Notes: generated from the letters alone by a model not told the origin. DNA of 53,946 nt from Planctomycetota bacterium (GCA_014584315.1 JACTNA010000022.1:1-53946), one strand, 5' to 3'. Shown: positions 41,775-50,079, numbered from the stretch's first letter. Made by a program: numbers and translations.

Positions 41775-42605
41775 ATGCACGCCTCGGACCCGACCCTCGC
41801 TCGCCTCGAGTTCGCTTTGGAGTGCGCCCGCGAGGCGGGGGACCTGACGCTGGGCTACTTCCGTTCGCGCCGGTTCGGGGTCGAGGCCAAGAGCGACGGC
41901 TCGCACGTGACGGACGCGGACCGTGAGGCGGAGACGCTGATCCGCGAGGCCGTCGAGCGGGCCTTCCCGGAGGATGCGATCTTCGGCGAGGAGCACGGGG
42001 AGCAGGCCGGGAGTTCGGGGTACAGGTGGCTGATCGACCCGATCGACGGGACGGCGTCGTTCGTGCACGGCGTGCCGCTCTACGGGACGCTCGTTGCGGT
42101 GGAGCGTGAGGGCGTGTCGGTGGCCGGCGTCATTCATATGCCCGCGCTGGGCGAGACGGTGCACGCGGCGCGCGGGCAGGGGGCGTGGCATCGCCCGCCC
42201 GGGTCGGGCGATCTCGTGCCGGCGCGAGTCTCGGCGACGCGGACGCTGAGCGAGTCCCTGCTGGTGCTCACGGCATTCGATTACTTTGCGCAGGCGGGAC
42301 GGGAGGACGTTTACGCGAGGCTGGCGCGAGCGTTCGCGCGGACACGCGGGTGGAGCGACTGCTACGCGCACCTGCTGGTGGCGACGGGCCGCGCCGAGGC
42401 GGCGGTGGAGCCGTCGATCAAGCCGTGGGATGTCGCGCCGATGACGGTGATCCTCGAAGAAGCGGGCGGGCGGTACACCGACTGGCGCGGACGGGCGACG
42501 GCCTACGGGCCGGACGGGGCGTCGACGAACGGGGTGATTCACGAGGCGTTGTTGGGAGTGCTGGAGAGCCTGGGATCGGCAGGCGCTGCACCCAGCGACG
42601 GATAA
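41775..42605 (+). CDS. Inositol-monophosphatase-family phosphatase, likely histidinol-phosphatase
   Basis: A 276-residue Mg2+-dependent phosphatase. Metal ligands are visible in GEEHGE (Glu72, Glu73), DPIDGTASFVHG (Asp88, Asp91) and WDVAP (Asp219). The early KSDGSHVTDADREAE block and overall length resemble HisN-type histidinol-phosphatases, which dephosphorylate histidinol phosphate in histidine synthesis; inositol monophosphate or another sugar phosphate remains possible. No other his genes are nearby to settle it. The start at 41775 follows TACCAT by five bases. Confidence 0.85.
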   Translation: MHASDPTLARLEFALECAREAGDLTLGYFRSRRFGVEAKSDGSHVTDADREAETLIREAVERAFPEDAIFGEEHGEQAGSSGYRWLIDPIDGTASFVHGVPLYGTLVAVEREGVSVAGVIHMPALGETVHAARGQGAWHRPPGSGDLVPARVSATRTLSESLLVLTAFDYFAQAGREDVYARLARAFARTRGWSDCYAHLLVATGRAEAAVEPSIKPWDVAPMTVILEEAGGRYTDWRGRATAYGPDGASTNGVIHEALLGVLESLGSAGAAPSDG

Positions 42606-42633
42606 GTGGGCGACCGAGCGATCGCTGCCCGAC

Positions 42634-43113
42634 CTATTCAAGCCCTCGCCTGTACCTCTCCATGGCAGCGTCGATCAGCGCGGCGGCGGCCCGGAAATCC
42701 GACGCTTTGAGCCGATCGAGAGCGGCGACGAGATCCACCAGGCCGCGCAGGCCGGCCTCCTCCAGGACACCGATCGTGCCGATGACCGTCAGTCCTCGCT
42801 CGGTCGCTGCGCGGCGTCCGTCCTTTTCGTCGATCAGCAGCGCGTCGGCGCGGAGTTCTCGCGCCAAACTGATAGCGGCCGCCTCACCGGCGTCGAGGGG
42901 AGGGATGTTCTCAACCACCTTCGCGGATCTGACGTTCAACCACGTCGGCGGCGCGGCCACGAACATCCTCACTGACTCGGGCGTTCGCAGGTCCGAGAGT
43001 TCCGAAAGCACTTCAGGAGGAATGGTGACCACGCCGAAGAGTGCGGGAAGCACGTCCACACAACCGATGCGGATCAAGATGTTCAGCGGCGAACTGTCGG
43101 CGACGATGAGCAT
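42634..43113 (-). CDS. PIN-like toxin, DUF3368 type
   Basis: A 159-residue protein resembling PIN-domain ribonucleases. Candidate acidic residues are Asp6 (IVADSSPL), Glu38 (PPEVLSEL), Asp74 and Glu77 (LDAGEAAAI), and Asp95 and Asp98 (LLIDEKDGRRAA). The string DSSPLNILIRIG with the later DEKDGR is typical of the DUF3368 branch, usually paired with UPF0175 antitoxins, as here. PIN toxins cleave RNA. Its ATG directly follows the antitoxin stop with no gap. Confidence 0.85.
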   Translation of the reverse strand: MLIVADSSPLNILIRIGCVDVLPALFGVVTIPPEVLSELSDLRTPESVRMFVAAPPTWLNVRSAKVVENIPPLDAGEAAAISLARELRADALLIDEKDGRRAATERGLTVIGTIGVLEEAGLRGLVDLVAALDRLKASDFRAAAALIDAAMERYRRGLE

Positions 43114-43389
43114 TCACGCGCTCTTCCCGAACAGCCGGTGCAGCGCCGCCCGGTCGGCCTCAAGGTCCTCGAGCGTGTAGTTCAGCGGCACCGATCGCGC
43201 CGCGAGCCATTGCTCGGTTTCCCATCTTGACGCGTGGCCGAGGAGCCTTCCGACGGTCGCGGAGCCGAACTTCGCGGCCCTGTACCCTTCGAGGGCCAGT
43301 GCCTCGATGGCCGCGCGATCCAGGCCGTCTCCCCAGGCTTCGAGCAGGGCGCGAGCGGCATCATCCGGGATGTTGATGTTGAGGCACAT
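43114..43389 (-). CDS. UPF0175-family antitoxin
   Basis: A 91-residue protein of the UPF0175 family: INIPDDAARALLEAWG, then AAIEALALEGYRAAKFGSATVGRLLG, which is the predicted DNA-binding helical part, and a C-terminal segment (LNYTLEDLEADRAALHRLF) expected to wrap the PIN toxin. It lies immediately before the toxin, the usual order. Direct repeats around its promoter fit autoregulation. GGAG lies seven bases before the ATG. Confidence 0.85.
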   Translation of the reverse strand: MCLNINIPDDAARALLEAWGDGLDRAAIEALALEGYRAAKFGSATVGRLLGHASRWETEQWLAARSVPLNYTLEDLEADRAALHRLFGKSA

Positions 43390-43402
43390 GTCTTCGCTCC
43401 GG

Positions 43403-43430
43403 CTCTATCGGAAGTTTATCACCCTCTATC
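43403..43430 (-). promoter_or_regulatory. Toxin-antitoxin promoter with direct-repeat operator
   Basis: CTCTATC occurs at 43403-43409 and 43424-43430, start-to-start 21 bp (two helical turns), flanking a minus-strand TAAACT -10 candidate (43417-43412). The arrangement suits a dimeric antitoxin binding one face of the DNA. The stretch is notably less GC-rich than its surroundings. Confidence 0.5.
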
Positions 43431-43460
43431 ATGTGCGACGACCGATCCGGGCGTGTGCGT

Positions 43461-44234
43461 TCAGGGATAATCCTGCCGCGTCGGGCGGATGAGGGCGTCG
43501 CAGATGTTGACGGCAGGTGGGCGGCTGACGATGAAACTCACGAGTTCGGCGATGTCCTCCGGGGTGAGGACGGGGCCGATGCGGTCGACGACGCCGGCGA
43601 ACCAGTCCTCCGCGTAGCCCGCCACGCCCTGGAACTCGGAACGGACGAAGCCCGGCTCGATGAGTGTGACGCGGACGCCCTTCGGTCCGATCTCGCGGCG
43701 AAGGGCCTCGGCGAGCGAGTTCACGGCGAACTTGGTCGAGCCGTACATGGAACTGAAGGGGGAGATGTGGCGGCCGACGTTGGAGCCGATGACGACGATG
43801 TCGTGGGCTTCCTGCTGCCAGCCCGGGCCGTGCTCGATGTCGGCCAGCAGGCGAGCGGCGGCTTCGCGCATCAGCCGGGCGGCGGCGAGGAGGTTGGTGC
43901 GGACCATGCCCTCCCACTGCTCGGGGTCGGAGGTGGTGACGGAGCCGTTCAGGCCGCGGCCGGCGTTGACGACGACGAGGTCGGCCTCTTCGCCGAATCG
44001 CTCGCGGGCGGCGTCGAACATGGCGGCGATGACGGCGGGGTCGGCGGCGTCGCCCTGAACGACGGCGGCGCGGTCCCGGCCGATGCGGGCGGCGACCTCG
44101 TCGAGTCTCGACTTGCGGCGAGCGTTGAGGACAACGCGAGCGCCGTGCCCGGCCAGGTCGCGCGCGATGGCCTCGCCGATGCCCGCGCTCGCGCCGGTGA
44201 CTACCGCGATACGTCCGTCCAGCCGCTCGTGCAT
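43461..44234 (-). CDS. Short-chain dehydrogenase/reductase
   Basis: A 257-residue classical SDR. The NAD(P)-binding TGASAGIG begins at residue 13, NAG at residue 90 and the catalytic residues are Ser151 (VIGSN), Tyr164 and Lys168 (YGSTK). The Arg-rich NARRKSR after the second strand suggests preference for NADP(H). PGFVRSEF shapes the substrate loop. The substrate cannot be predicted. The ATG at 44234 has AGGGAG upstream. It is a separate unit from the toxin-antitoxin pair downstream. Confidence 0.9.
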   Translation of the reverse strand: MHERLDGRIAVVTGASAGIGEAIARDLAGHGARVVLNARRKSRLDEVAARIGRDRAAVVQGDAADPAVIAAMFDAARERFGEEADLVVVNAGRGLNGSVTTSDPEQWEGMVRTNLLAAARLMREAAARLLADIEHGPGWQQEAHDIVVIGSNVGRHISPFSSMYGSTKFAVNSLAEALRREIGPKGVRVTLIEPGFVRSEFQGVAGYAEDWFAGVVDRIGPVLTPEDIAELVSFIVSRPPAVNICDALIRPTRQDYP

Positions 44235-44274
44235 CCGGGACTCCCTGTGTTGGTCGGCCTGCTGAGGGGCATTA

Positions 44275-44305
44275 TTCACCGCAGAGGCGGAGGGGGCACA
44301 GAGGA
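44275..44305 (-). repeat. Interspersed GC-rich repeat
   Basis: TTCACCGCAGAGGCGGAG, followed by GGGGCACAGAGGA, matches a widespread planctomycete intergenic element of the type 'CCGCAGAGG..CACAGAGG' (from memory). It is related, in opposite orientation, to the element at about 338-363. The rest of the 246-base gap (44235-44480) holds a TACACT hexamer at about 44409-44414 and a short GTCAC/GTGAC hairpin but no gene. Confidence 0.5.
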
Positions 44306-44480
44306 TGACTGAACGGTGGGGAGCGTGCGGCGCGTGGCGTGAATGCGGGATGGTTCGTAGACGGGGCACCGTTGCGTCGGCGCGGTCGGGACGCCCGTGC
44401 CGCCGGCTACACTGCACGACCTGTTGTCGCTCCTCCGCTTCGTCACTTCGTGACTCTTTCGCTCCGTCGCTGTCCCCGCC

Positions 44481-45377
44481 ATGTTCGGCTCGCATCTCTC
44501 CATCGCCGGCGGCATGACGAACGCGCTGCACGAGGCGGCGCGTCTCGGCATGGAGTGCGTGCAGGTCTTCACGAAGAACCAGCAGCAGTGGAAAGCGCCG
44601 GCGTTGGACGCGGGGCAGGCGGCGGCGTGGACGGCCGAGGTGGCGCGGCTCGGATGGCAGACGCGCACGGTCAGCCACGCGTCGTACCTGATCAACCTCG
44701 CCAGCCCGGACGCGGACCTGCACGCCAAGTCCGTCGATCTGATGCAGGTCGAGATCGATCGGTGCGAGGCGCTCGGCATCCCGTACCTCGTGCATCACCC
44801 CGGGGCCGCGACCGACGGCGACCCCGAGGCGGGCCTGGCCAGGATCGCCCGGGCCTACCGCGAACTGTCCCGGCGGACGAAGGGGTATCGCACGGTGTCG
44901 TGCCTGGAGAACACGGTGGGGTCGGGGACGAACCTGGGGCGCACCTTCGAAGAACTGGCCCGGCTCCGGTCGATGATCCTCGACGAGGGGGCGGACCCGG
45001 CCCGGGTCGCGTTCTGCTTCGATACATGCCACGCCCACGCGGGCGGGTACGACCTGTCGCAGCGGGAGGGCGCGGACCGGGTGCTGGACGAGTTCGACTC
45101 GATCTGCGGCGAGGGCCTCATGCGCGTGGTCCATCTCAACGATTCCAAGGGAGCCGTCGGGAGCCGCCTCGACCGGCACGCGCACGTCGGCGAGGGGACG
45201 ATCGGCGGCTCGACGCGGGCGGAGCGGCTGGCCCGCTCGGGGTTCGCGGCGGTGGTGAACCGACCGTCGCTCCGGGCCGTACCGAAGATTCTCGAAACCC
45301 CCAAGGGGACGACGCCCAAGGGCACGCCGCACGACACGATCAACCTCCGCCGGCTGAGGCGGCTGCAGGATTCCTGA
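44481..45377 (+). CDS. nfo: Endonuclease IV (AP endonuclease)
   Basis: A 298-residue trinuclear-zinc enzyme that cleaves DNA 5' to abasic sites during base excision repair. Signatures are the N-terminal GSHLSIAGGM, VFTKNQQQW, CLENTVGSGTNLG (zinc-ligand Glu), CFDTCHAHAGGYDL (Asp and His ligands), and HLNDSKGAVGSRLDRHAHV. The length is normal. The start is fixed by MFGSHLSIAGG, the usual beginning. The leader contains a TACACT hexamer about 65 bases upstream. Confidence 0.96.
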   Translation: MFGSHLSIAGGMTNALHEAARLGMECVQVFTKNQQQWKAPALDAGQAAAWTAEVARLGWQTRTVSHASYLINLASPDADLHAKSVDLMQVEIDRCEALGIPYLVHHPGAATDGDPEAGLARIARAYRELSRRTKGYRTVSCLENTVGSGTNLGRTFEELARLRSMILDEGADPARVAFCFDTCHAHAGGYDLSQREGADRVLDEFDSICGEGLMRVVHLNDSKGAVGSRLDRHAHVGEGTIGGSTRAERLARSGFAAVVNRPSLRAVPKILETPKGTTPKGTPHDTINLRRLRRLQDS

Positions 45378-45394
45378 GCATTCGGGGCGCCACC

Positions 45395-46402
45395 ATGAGA
45401 CAATCGACATCTTCCGTTGTTGCTGCGATGCTGGCGTTGGCCGCCGCTCTCCCGATCGCGGGGTGTTCCGGCTGGAAGCGCGAGCGTGCCGAGACGCGCG
45501 CCCGCAGCGCGGCGGAGCGGGACAAGGCGTCGGAAGCGGCGGACCTCGGGCAGCGGCTGCGCGCGGAAGGGCTTGACGAGGCCGCGCTGGCGGAGTTCGA
45601 GCGGGCGATCGCGATCAATCCGACGCTGACGGTGGCGTACCTCGGGGCGGGGGAGATCTACCGACAGCGCGGCGACTACACGACGGCGGAGCAGAGGTAC
45701 GCGGAGGCTGTGCGTCTCTCGCCCTCGGACTTCGACGCGAACTACGGGCACGGGCTGACGCTGCAACTGCTGAACCGGCTGAGCGAGGCGGTGCGGGCGT
45801 ACCTGCGCGCGCTGGCGATCCGACCGATGGACTTCGCGGCCAACCGGGACCTGGGCACGGCGTTCCTGCAACTCGGGGAGGCGGCGCAGGGGCTGCCGTA
45901 CGCGGAGCAGGCGGTGCGCGTGGACCCGTCGGACGGGCCGGCGCGGGTGAACCTGGGCGCGATCTACGCCGCGCTCGACCGGCACGCGGACGCGATCACG
46001 CAGTACCACTACGCGGCCGAGTTGACGGTGATGTCGCCCGAGATCATGCTGAATCTCGCGGACTCGTACGGCAAGGTCGGGCGGTACGACGAGATGGCGG
46101 CGACGCTGCGCGAGGTCATCCACCAGCGGCCGAGCGCGCAGGCGCACGAACGGCTGGGGTCGGCGTACTTCCGGGCCGGGCACTACGACGAGGCGCTGGC
46201 GTCGTTCCGCGCCGCGGTGGCGATGGACGCGAACCACTACCCGGCGCACAACGGGATCGCGGTCTGCCTGCTGAACCGGTATCTGTGGTCGGATCGGACG
46301 GACCGGACCGCGCTGGACGAGGCGCTGGAGGCGCTGCGGCGTTCGCTGCGCATCGAGCGGAACCAGCCGAAGATCGTCGAGTTGCTCACGCGGTACGGCT
46401 GA
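45395..46402 (+). CDS. TPR-repeat lipoprotein
   Basis: A 335-residue protein with a lipoprotein signal (LALAAALPIAGC, Cys24), a short charged helix, and about seven tetratricopeptide repeats from residue 45 to the end, for example AALAEFERAIAINPTLTVAY and EALASFRAAVAMDANHYPAH. TPR stacks bind partner proteins; this one is probably anchored in the outer membrane facing the periplasm. It resembles PilF-type proteins in layout, but no pilus genes adjoin. It starts 17 bases after nfo and is probably cotranscribed with it. Confidence 0.75.
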   Translation: MRQSTSSVVAAMLALAAALPIAGCSGWKRERAETRARSAAERDKASEAADLGQRLRAEGLDEAALAEFERAIAINPTLTVAYLGAGEIYRQRGDYTTAEQRYAEAVRLSPSDFDANYGHGLTLQLLNRLSEAVRAYLRALAIRPMDFAANRDLGTAFLQLGEAAQGLPYAEQAVRVDPSDGPARVNLGAIYAALDRHADAITQYHYAAELTVMSPEIMLNLADSYGKVGRYDEMAATLREVIHQRPSAQAHERLGSAYFRAGHYDEALASFRAAVAMDANHYPAHNGIAVCLLNRYLWSDRTDRTALDEALEALRRSLRIERNQPKIVELLTRYG

Positions 46403-46414
46403 TCGAAACCCGGT

Positions 46415-46651
46415 TCACTCGTCGTCGTCGTCCCCGCGCATGTCGTGGTACTCCTCGGCCCACCCGGCCTGGATGGCTTCGAGGATGCGCTCGTTGACGG
46501 GGTGGGCCGGGTCCTCGACGAAACCGGGGAGCGAACGCACCATGTCGCGCAGGTGAACGAAGCCGACGGTCCCCGGGTCCATGTCGGGGAACCGGCCGGC
46601 GAGTTCCTCGGCGATGCGATCAACGTCGAGCCAGTGGAAACGATCGCTCAT
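46415..46651 (-). CDS. iscX: Fe-S cluster assembly protein IscX
   Basis: A 78-residue acidic protein. FHWLDVDRIAEELAGRFPD, then DPGTVGFVHLRDMV and the ending NERILEAIQAGWAEEY, match IscX, a small helical partner and modulator of the cysteine desulfurase IscS. The C-terminus adds a GDDDDE tail. It follows ferredoxin by 18 bases, the same fdx-iscX order as the end of proteobacterial isc operons. Core isc genes (iscS, iscU, hscBA) are not in the window. Confidence 0.85.
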   Translation of the reverse strand: MSDRFHWLDVDRIAEELAGRFPDMDPGTVGFVHLRDMVRSLPGFVEDPAHPVNERILEAIQAGWAEEYHDMRGDDDDE

Positions 46652-46669
46652 CGTTCACCCCTCCGCATC

Positions 46670-47068
46670 TCAGTGCGGGACTTCCTTGACGGCGTTCCGG
46701 TTCCACGCCGGGACGCGCACGACGATCGGCCCTTCGCCCTCGATCTCGCACTGGCAACTGAGCCTGCTGTTGCGTTGCAGGCCCGGGGCCTCCTCGACGC
46801 GGTCCTCCTCGGCCTCGGTTGCCTCGGAGAGCGAATCCATGCCCTTCTCAACATAGACGTGGCAGGTCGAGCAGGCGCAGACCCCGCCGCACGCGTGCTC
46901 GATGTTGATGCCGGCTTCGATCGCCACCTCGAGCAGGTGCTCGCCCTTGGCGGCGAGGACGTCCCACTCGGTCTTCTCGGTGCCCGTGAGACCCTCCGGG
47001 TCTTCGAGCATGAACTTGACAGGCACCGTCGCCGGGCCGTGGTCGTGGTCGGATCGTCGCAGGTGCAT
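46670..47068 (-). CDS. fdx: ISC-type [2Fe-2S] ferredoxin
   Basis: A 132-residue ferredoxin. The cluster ligands are Cys60, Cys66, Cys69 and Cys105 (HACGGVCACSTCH, then a later Cys in LSCQCE), the C-X5-C-X2-C pattern of adrenodoxin/ISC ferredoxins that feed electrons to Fe-S cluster assembly. The N-terminal 20 residues are His/Asp-rich (HLRRSDHDHG) and unlike the usual family start, so the true start could lie slightly downstream. Cotranscription with iscX is likely. A minus-strand TACAGT at 47125-47120 may be the promoter. Confidence 0.92.
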   Translation of the reverse strand: MHLRRSDHDHGPATVPVKFMLEDPEGLTGTEKTEWDVLAAKGEHLLEVAIEAGINIEHACGGVCACSTCHVYVEKGMDSLSEATEAEEDRVEEAPGLQRNSRLSCQCEIEGEGPIVVRVPAWNRNAVKEVPH

Positions 47069-47179
47069 CGGGGTGGACTCCGGGGAACGGGGCGATTGGC
47101 TGCGGTTTAGACTCATTCGACTGTAGGCCCGGCTGATTCGTCGCCCAACACCGGTTTCATCCCCGCCCGGACCTATCCT

Positions 47180-47185
47180 TACCCT
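47180..47185 (+). promoter_or_regulatory. Putative -10 element (TACCCT), leaderless start of the GT2 gene
   Basis: TACCCT is followed by seven bases and the ATG at 47193. An adjacent TATCCT (47174-47179) and a TAGACT at 47107 are alternative -10 sites. Confidence 0.4.
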
Positions 47186-47192
47186 CCCCATC

Positions 47193-48020
47193 ATGCCCGC
47201 TCCCGGCCCCATCTTCGACCCGCCCGACATCTCCGTGGTTGCCCCGGCGCACAACGAGCGGGAGAACATCGCCGAACTCGTTCGGCAGATCGAAGCCGCT
47301 CTGGGGGCGCGCGGGACCCGGTACGAGATCGTGATCGTGGACGACGGTTCCACGGACGGCACGCGCGAGGCGGTCGAACGCCTGATGCGGGATCGACCCT
47401 CGCTGCGGTGCATCGCCATGATGCGCACGCCGCCGGGGAAGGGGAACGGTCAGTCGGCGGCGTTCCACGCGGGGTTTCGTGCCGCGCGGGCGCCGCTGGT
47501 CGCCACGCTGGACGCGGACCTGCAGAACGATCCGGCCGACCTGCCCGCGATGCTGGACCTGATGCGCTCGAGCGGAGCGGACGTGGTGCAGGGGGACCGG
47601 TCTCGGGCGCGCCGCGACCCGGCGGTGCGCCGGTGGGGATCGGTCGTCGGTCGGCTCTTCCGACGCTGGCTGCTCGGGGACACGATCCGGGACACGGGGT
47701 GCTCGCTGCGGATCATGCGCCGTGAGGTCGCGCTCGCGCTGCCGCTCGAGTTTCGCGGGGCGCATCGGTTCATCCCCGCGACGGCCCGGCACCTCGGGTA
47801 CACGGTCGTCGAGACGCCGGTGAACCACCGGGCACGAGCGGCGGGAACGACGAAGTACGGCCTGGGCATCGCGCAGCGGGCGATCCCGGGGTTGATCGAC
47901 TGCTTCGCGGTCCGCTGGATGCGCTCGCGTCGCCGGCCGGTGGAGGGCGTGGAGGTCGAGCGTCCCGCGGGAGCGGGGGCTGTGATTGAGGAGCGCACGC
48001 CGCAGGAGGCGTCGCGATGA
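47193..48020 (+). CDS. GT2 glycosyltransferase, dolichol-phosphate-mannose-synthase type
   Basis: A 275-residue GT-A fold enzyme. SVVAPAHNERENI and IVDDGSTDGT (Asp50, Asp51) bind the nucleotide sugar, DADLQNDP (Asp107, Asp109) binds the metal, and the late CSLRIMRR region is typical of polyprenyl-phosphate sugar transferases. No membrane segments are present. It likely transfers a sugar to a lipid carrier or to lipid A. It overlaps the next gene by ATGA, so the two are translationally coupled. Confidence 0.88.
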   Translation: MPAPGPIFDPPDISVVAPAHNERENIAELVRQIEAALGARGTRYEIVIVDDGSTDGTREAVERLMRDRPSLRCIAMMRTPPGKGNGQSAAFHAGFRAARAPLVATLDADLQNDPADLPAMLDLMRSSGADVVQGDRSRARRDPAVRRWGSVVGRLFRRWLLGDTIRDTGCSLRIMRREVALALPLEFRGAHRFIPATARHLGYTVVETPVNHRARAAGTTKYGLGIAQRAIPGLIDCFAVRWMRSRRRPVEGVEVERPAGAGAVIEERTPQEASR

Positions 48021-48673
48021 AGCCCGGCCCCCTGATCGCGATGATCGCGCTGCTGCTGGTGGGCGTGTGGCTGGTGCTGCAGCCCACGCTGCGGAAGTTC
48101 AAGCGCATCGACCCGGAGGCGGCCCGGATCGAGCTCTCGCTGGGCTCGGCACGGGTCGGCGTCGAGCAACGGACGAGCGACGCGGGCGGGTTCGAGTACC
48201 ACTTCGTCGGCGACCGCGACCTGGAGGCGTTGGCGTGGGTCGATGACGGTCGCTTCCAGACGATCGTGAACGACCGAATGCTCGCGTGGCAGGCGCGGCC
48301 CGCGCTCGAGCGGACGCTGCTCGGGTTCTTCAACATCTCGTCGTGGGGCAACTTCGCGTGGATCGTCGTTGGCCTGACCGGGCAGGCGTGCTTTTTCGGT
48401 CGGATGATGGTGCAGTGGGTGGTGAGCGAGAAGTCGCGCCGGTCGGTCGTGCCGTCGGTGTTCTGGTGGATGAGTTTCTTCGGCGGCGTGACGCTCTTCA
48501 CGTACTTCGTGTGGCGGACGGACATCGTGGGCGTGCTCGGGCAGTCCACGGGCGTGGTGATCTACGCCCGCAATCTCCGGCTCATCCACAAGCACAACCG
48601 GCGGACCCGACGCGACGAGGCGGCGGCCCGCGGGAGCGCGGCCGAGCCGGAGCCGGTCGCGGCGCAGCGGTAG
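48017..48673 (+). CDS. Lipid A biosynthesis LAB_N-domain membrane protein
   Basis: A 218-residue membrane protein. After an N-terminal membrane segment (LIAMIALLLVGVWLVLQP) and a periplasmic-like beta region come two or three membrane segments with the LAB_N signature: GQACFFGRMMVQWVVSEKSRRSVVPSVFWWMSF broken as GQACFFGRMMVQW and PSVFWWMSFFGG. LAB_N is the N-terminal domain of some lipid A disaccharide synthases and often occurs alone beside a GT2 gene, forming a lipid A sugar-modification pair. The start is the ATG in the ATGA overlap. Confidence 0.85.
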   Translation: MKPGPLIAMIALLLVGVWLVLQPTLRKFKRIDPEAARIELSLGSARVGVEQRTSDAGGFEYHFVGDRDLEALAWVDDGRFQTIVNDRMLAWQARPALERTLLGFFNISSWGNFAWIVVGLTGQACFFGRMMVQWVVSEKSRRSVVPSVFWWMSFFGGVTLFTYFVWRTDIVGVLGQSTGVVIYARNLRLIHKHNRRTRRDEAAARGSAAEPEPVAAQR

Positions 48674-48694
48674 TACGGTTCGGGGAGGCAGGCC

Positions 48695-49324
48695 ATGCGA
48701 GTGATCTTCGACGATGCCGAGTTGCTGAGCGACGCCGCGACGCTGGAGCAGGGCCTGCGCGCAGGAACGGAGCGGGCGGAGGCGCTGGGGCGGTTGATCG
48801 TCGATGTCGTCGCCGACGGCGAGCCGCTGCCGGGCGAACTGCTGGACGACCCGGCCTCGCACGCCGGCTCGTTCGGGGAACTGCGGATGACGTCGGCGGA
48901 GCCGGCGGCGTTCCTGCGCGTGACGCTCATGGAGGCGGCGGATGCGCTCGAGCAGGCACGGGCCGAGCAGGTGGTCGCGGCGGACCACATCGACCAGGGG
49001 CGCGCGCCGGATGCGTTCCAGGCGCTCGGCGTCGCGCTCGGGGTCTGGGACGCGGTGCGCGACCTCGTGCAGCGCGTCTCGCAGTTGCTCGGGTTCGATC
49101 TCACCGAGGCGTCGGTTGTCGTGAACGGTGAGGAGATCCGCGTGGACGAGTCGGTGGCGAGCCTGTCGCGGCAGCTGGAGGAGGTTCGCCGCTGCGTGGC
49201 GGCCGAGGACCTGTCGGGGCTGGCGGACGCGTTGCGATTCGACCTGAGCGAAGAGGCCGACCGGTGGCGGTACCTGCTGACCGGGCTGGCCGAGGCGGTG
49301 CGCAACGCCCAGGGCGAGCAGTGA
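48695..49324 (+). CDS. Conserved-looking protein of unknown function
   Basis: A 209-residue soluble, acidic, mostly helical protein with no signal peptide or membrane segment. It starts as MRVIFDDAELLSD and contains long amphipathic helices, for example FLRVTLMEAADALEQARAEQ and SLSRQLEEVRRCVAAEDL, that could form coiled coils. No family was recognised. Good coding character throughout, with GGGAGGC before the ATG. The next unidentified gene follows 14 bases after its stop, so they are probably cotranscribed. Confidence 0.6.
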   Translation: MRVIFDDAELLSDAATLEQGLRAGTERAEALGRLIVDVVADGEPLPGELLDDPASHAGSFGELRMTSAEPAAFLRVTLMEAADALEQARAEQVVAADHIDQGRAPDAFQALGVALGVWDAVRDLVQRVSQLLGFDLTEASVVVNGEEIRVDESVASLSRQLEEVRRCVAAEDLSGLADALRFDLSEEADRWRYLLTGLAEAVRNAQGEQ

Positions 49325-49337
49325 AGGCCGCGGACCC

Positions 49338-50033
49338 ATGCACGACGCACGCGCCGGGGCACGGATCGACGAGACGATGGAGCGAGCGTCCGAGGCGCTC
49401 GCCGGGACGGACTACTTCAAGGCCGAGTCGCTGTGCCTTCGGGCGCTGGACATGGCGCACCGGGCCGCGGACTTCGAACGGATGGCGCGGATCTGCCTTC
49501 CGCTGCAGGAGGCCCGGCGGCAGAAGCGGCTGATGGCGATCGACTCCGGGCGGGTGTTCGTGATCTCACGCCCGGAGGACGTGCCGCGGCGGCTCGAAGC
49601 CGGGCGGTACCTCGTACAACCGCCGATGATCGGCGCGGATGCGCGGGCGTTGCGTGAGGTCGCGGACCGGCAACGGGTGGCCGCGCTCGTGCTCTGCCGC
49701 GAGCCGGCGACGCGGGCCGGGCAGTGGCCGATCGTTGCGGTCGGGCCGCAGACGATCCGGGCGAAGGTGCCCCCCCCCGCGGACGCGACGGCCCCGGACG
49801 CGGCGTGGTTCGAGGCGGCGGCCGAGGCGCTGGGGGACGCCGCGATCGAGCGGCTCAAGCCCGATGATCCCCCCCACTGGCGGGTCGAGGACCTGCTCGA
49901 GTTCCTCGACGCGCACCCGGACCACGAGAAACTGCACCAGCGCCTGGAGGAAGCGTGCCGATCGGCGATCGGTGCGGCGGAGCCTGCGGGGCGTCGCCGG
50001 CGGAACGTGGTTGACGACCCGTTCGGGTTCTGA
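49338..50033 (+). CDS. Protein of unknown function, partner of the preceding gene
   Basis: A 231-residue soluble protein. The first 60 residues look like a TPR-like helical pair (SEALAGTDYFKAESLCLRAL, then AADFERMARICLPLQEARRQ). The remainder is alpha/beta (AIDSGRVFVISRPEDVP, GQWPIVAVGPQTIRAKVP) and ends in a helical segment (VEDLLEFLDAHPDHEKLH) and DDPFGF. No family was recognised. A C9 run at 49770-49778 is a possible slippage site. A strong hairpin follows the stop. Confidence 0.6.
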   Translation: MHDARAGARIDETMERASEALAGTDYFKAESLCLRALDMAHRAADFERMARICLPLQEARRQKRLMAIDSGRVFVISRPEDVPRRLEAGRYLVQPPMIGADARALREVADRQRVAALVLCREPATRAGQWPIVAVGPQTIRAKVPPPADATAPDAAWFEAAAEALGDAAIERLKPDDPPHWRVEDLLEFLDAHPDHEKLHQRLEEACRSAIGAAEPAGRRRRNVVDDPFGF

Positions 50034-50054
50034 GGGTTCGGACGAAGAAAAAAA

Positions 50055-50079
50055 GACGCGGCAGGCGTCCTGCCGCGTC
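50055..50079 (-). terminator. Intrinsic terminator of the glycine-zipper lipoprotein gene
   Basis: A perfect 11-bp stem (arms GACGCGGCAGG and CCTGCCGCGTC) with a 3-base loop is followed, on the minus strand, by seven T residues (the A-run 50048-50054). This is a textbook Rho-independent terminator for the minus-strand gene ending at 50132. The stem alone may also protect the 3' end of the plus-strand message. Confidence 0.85.
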
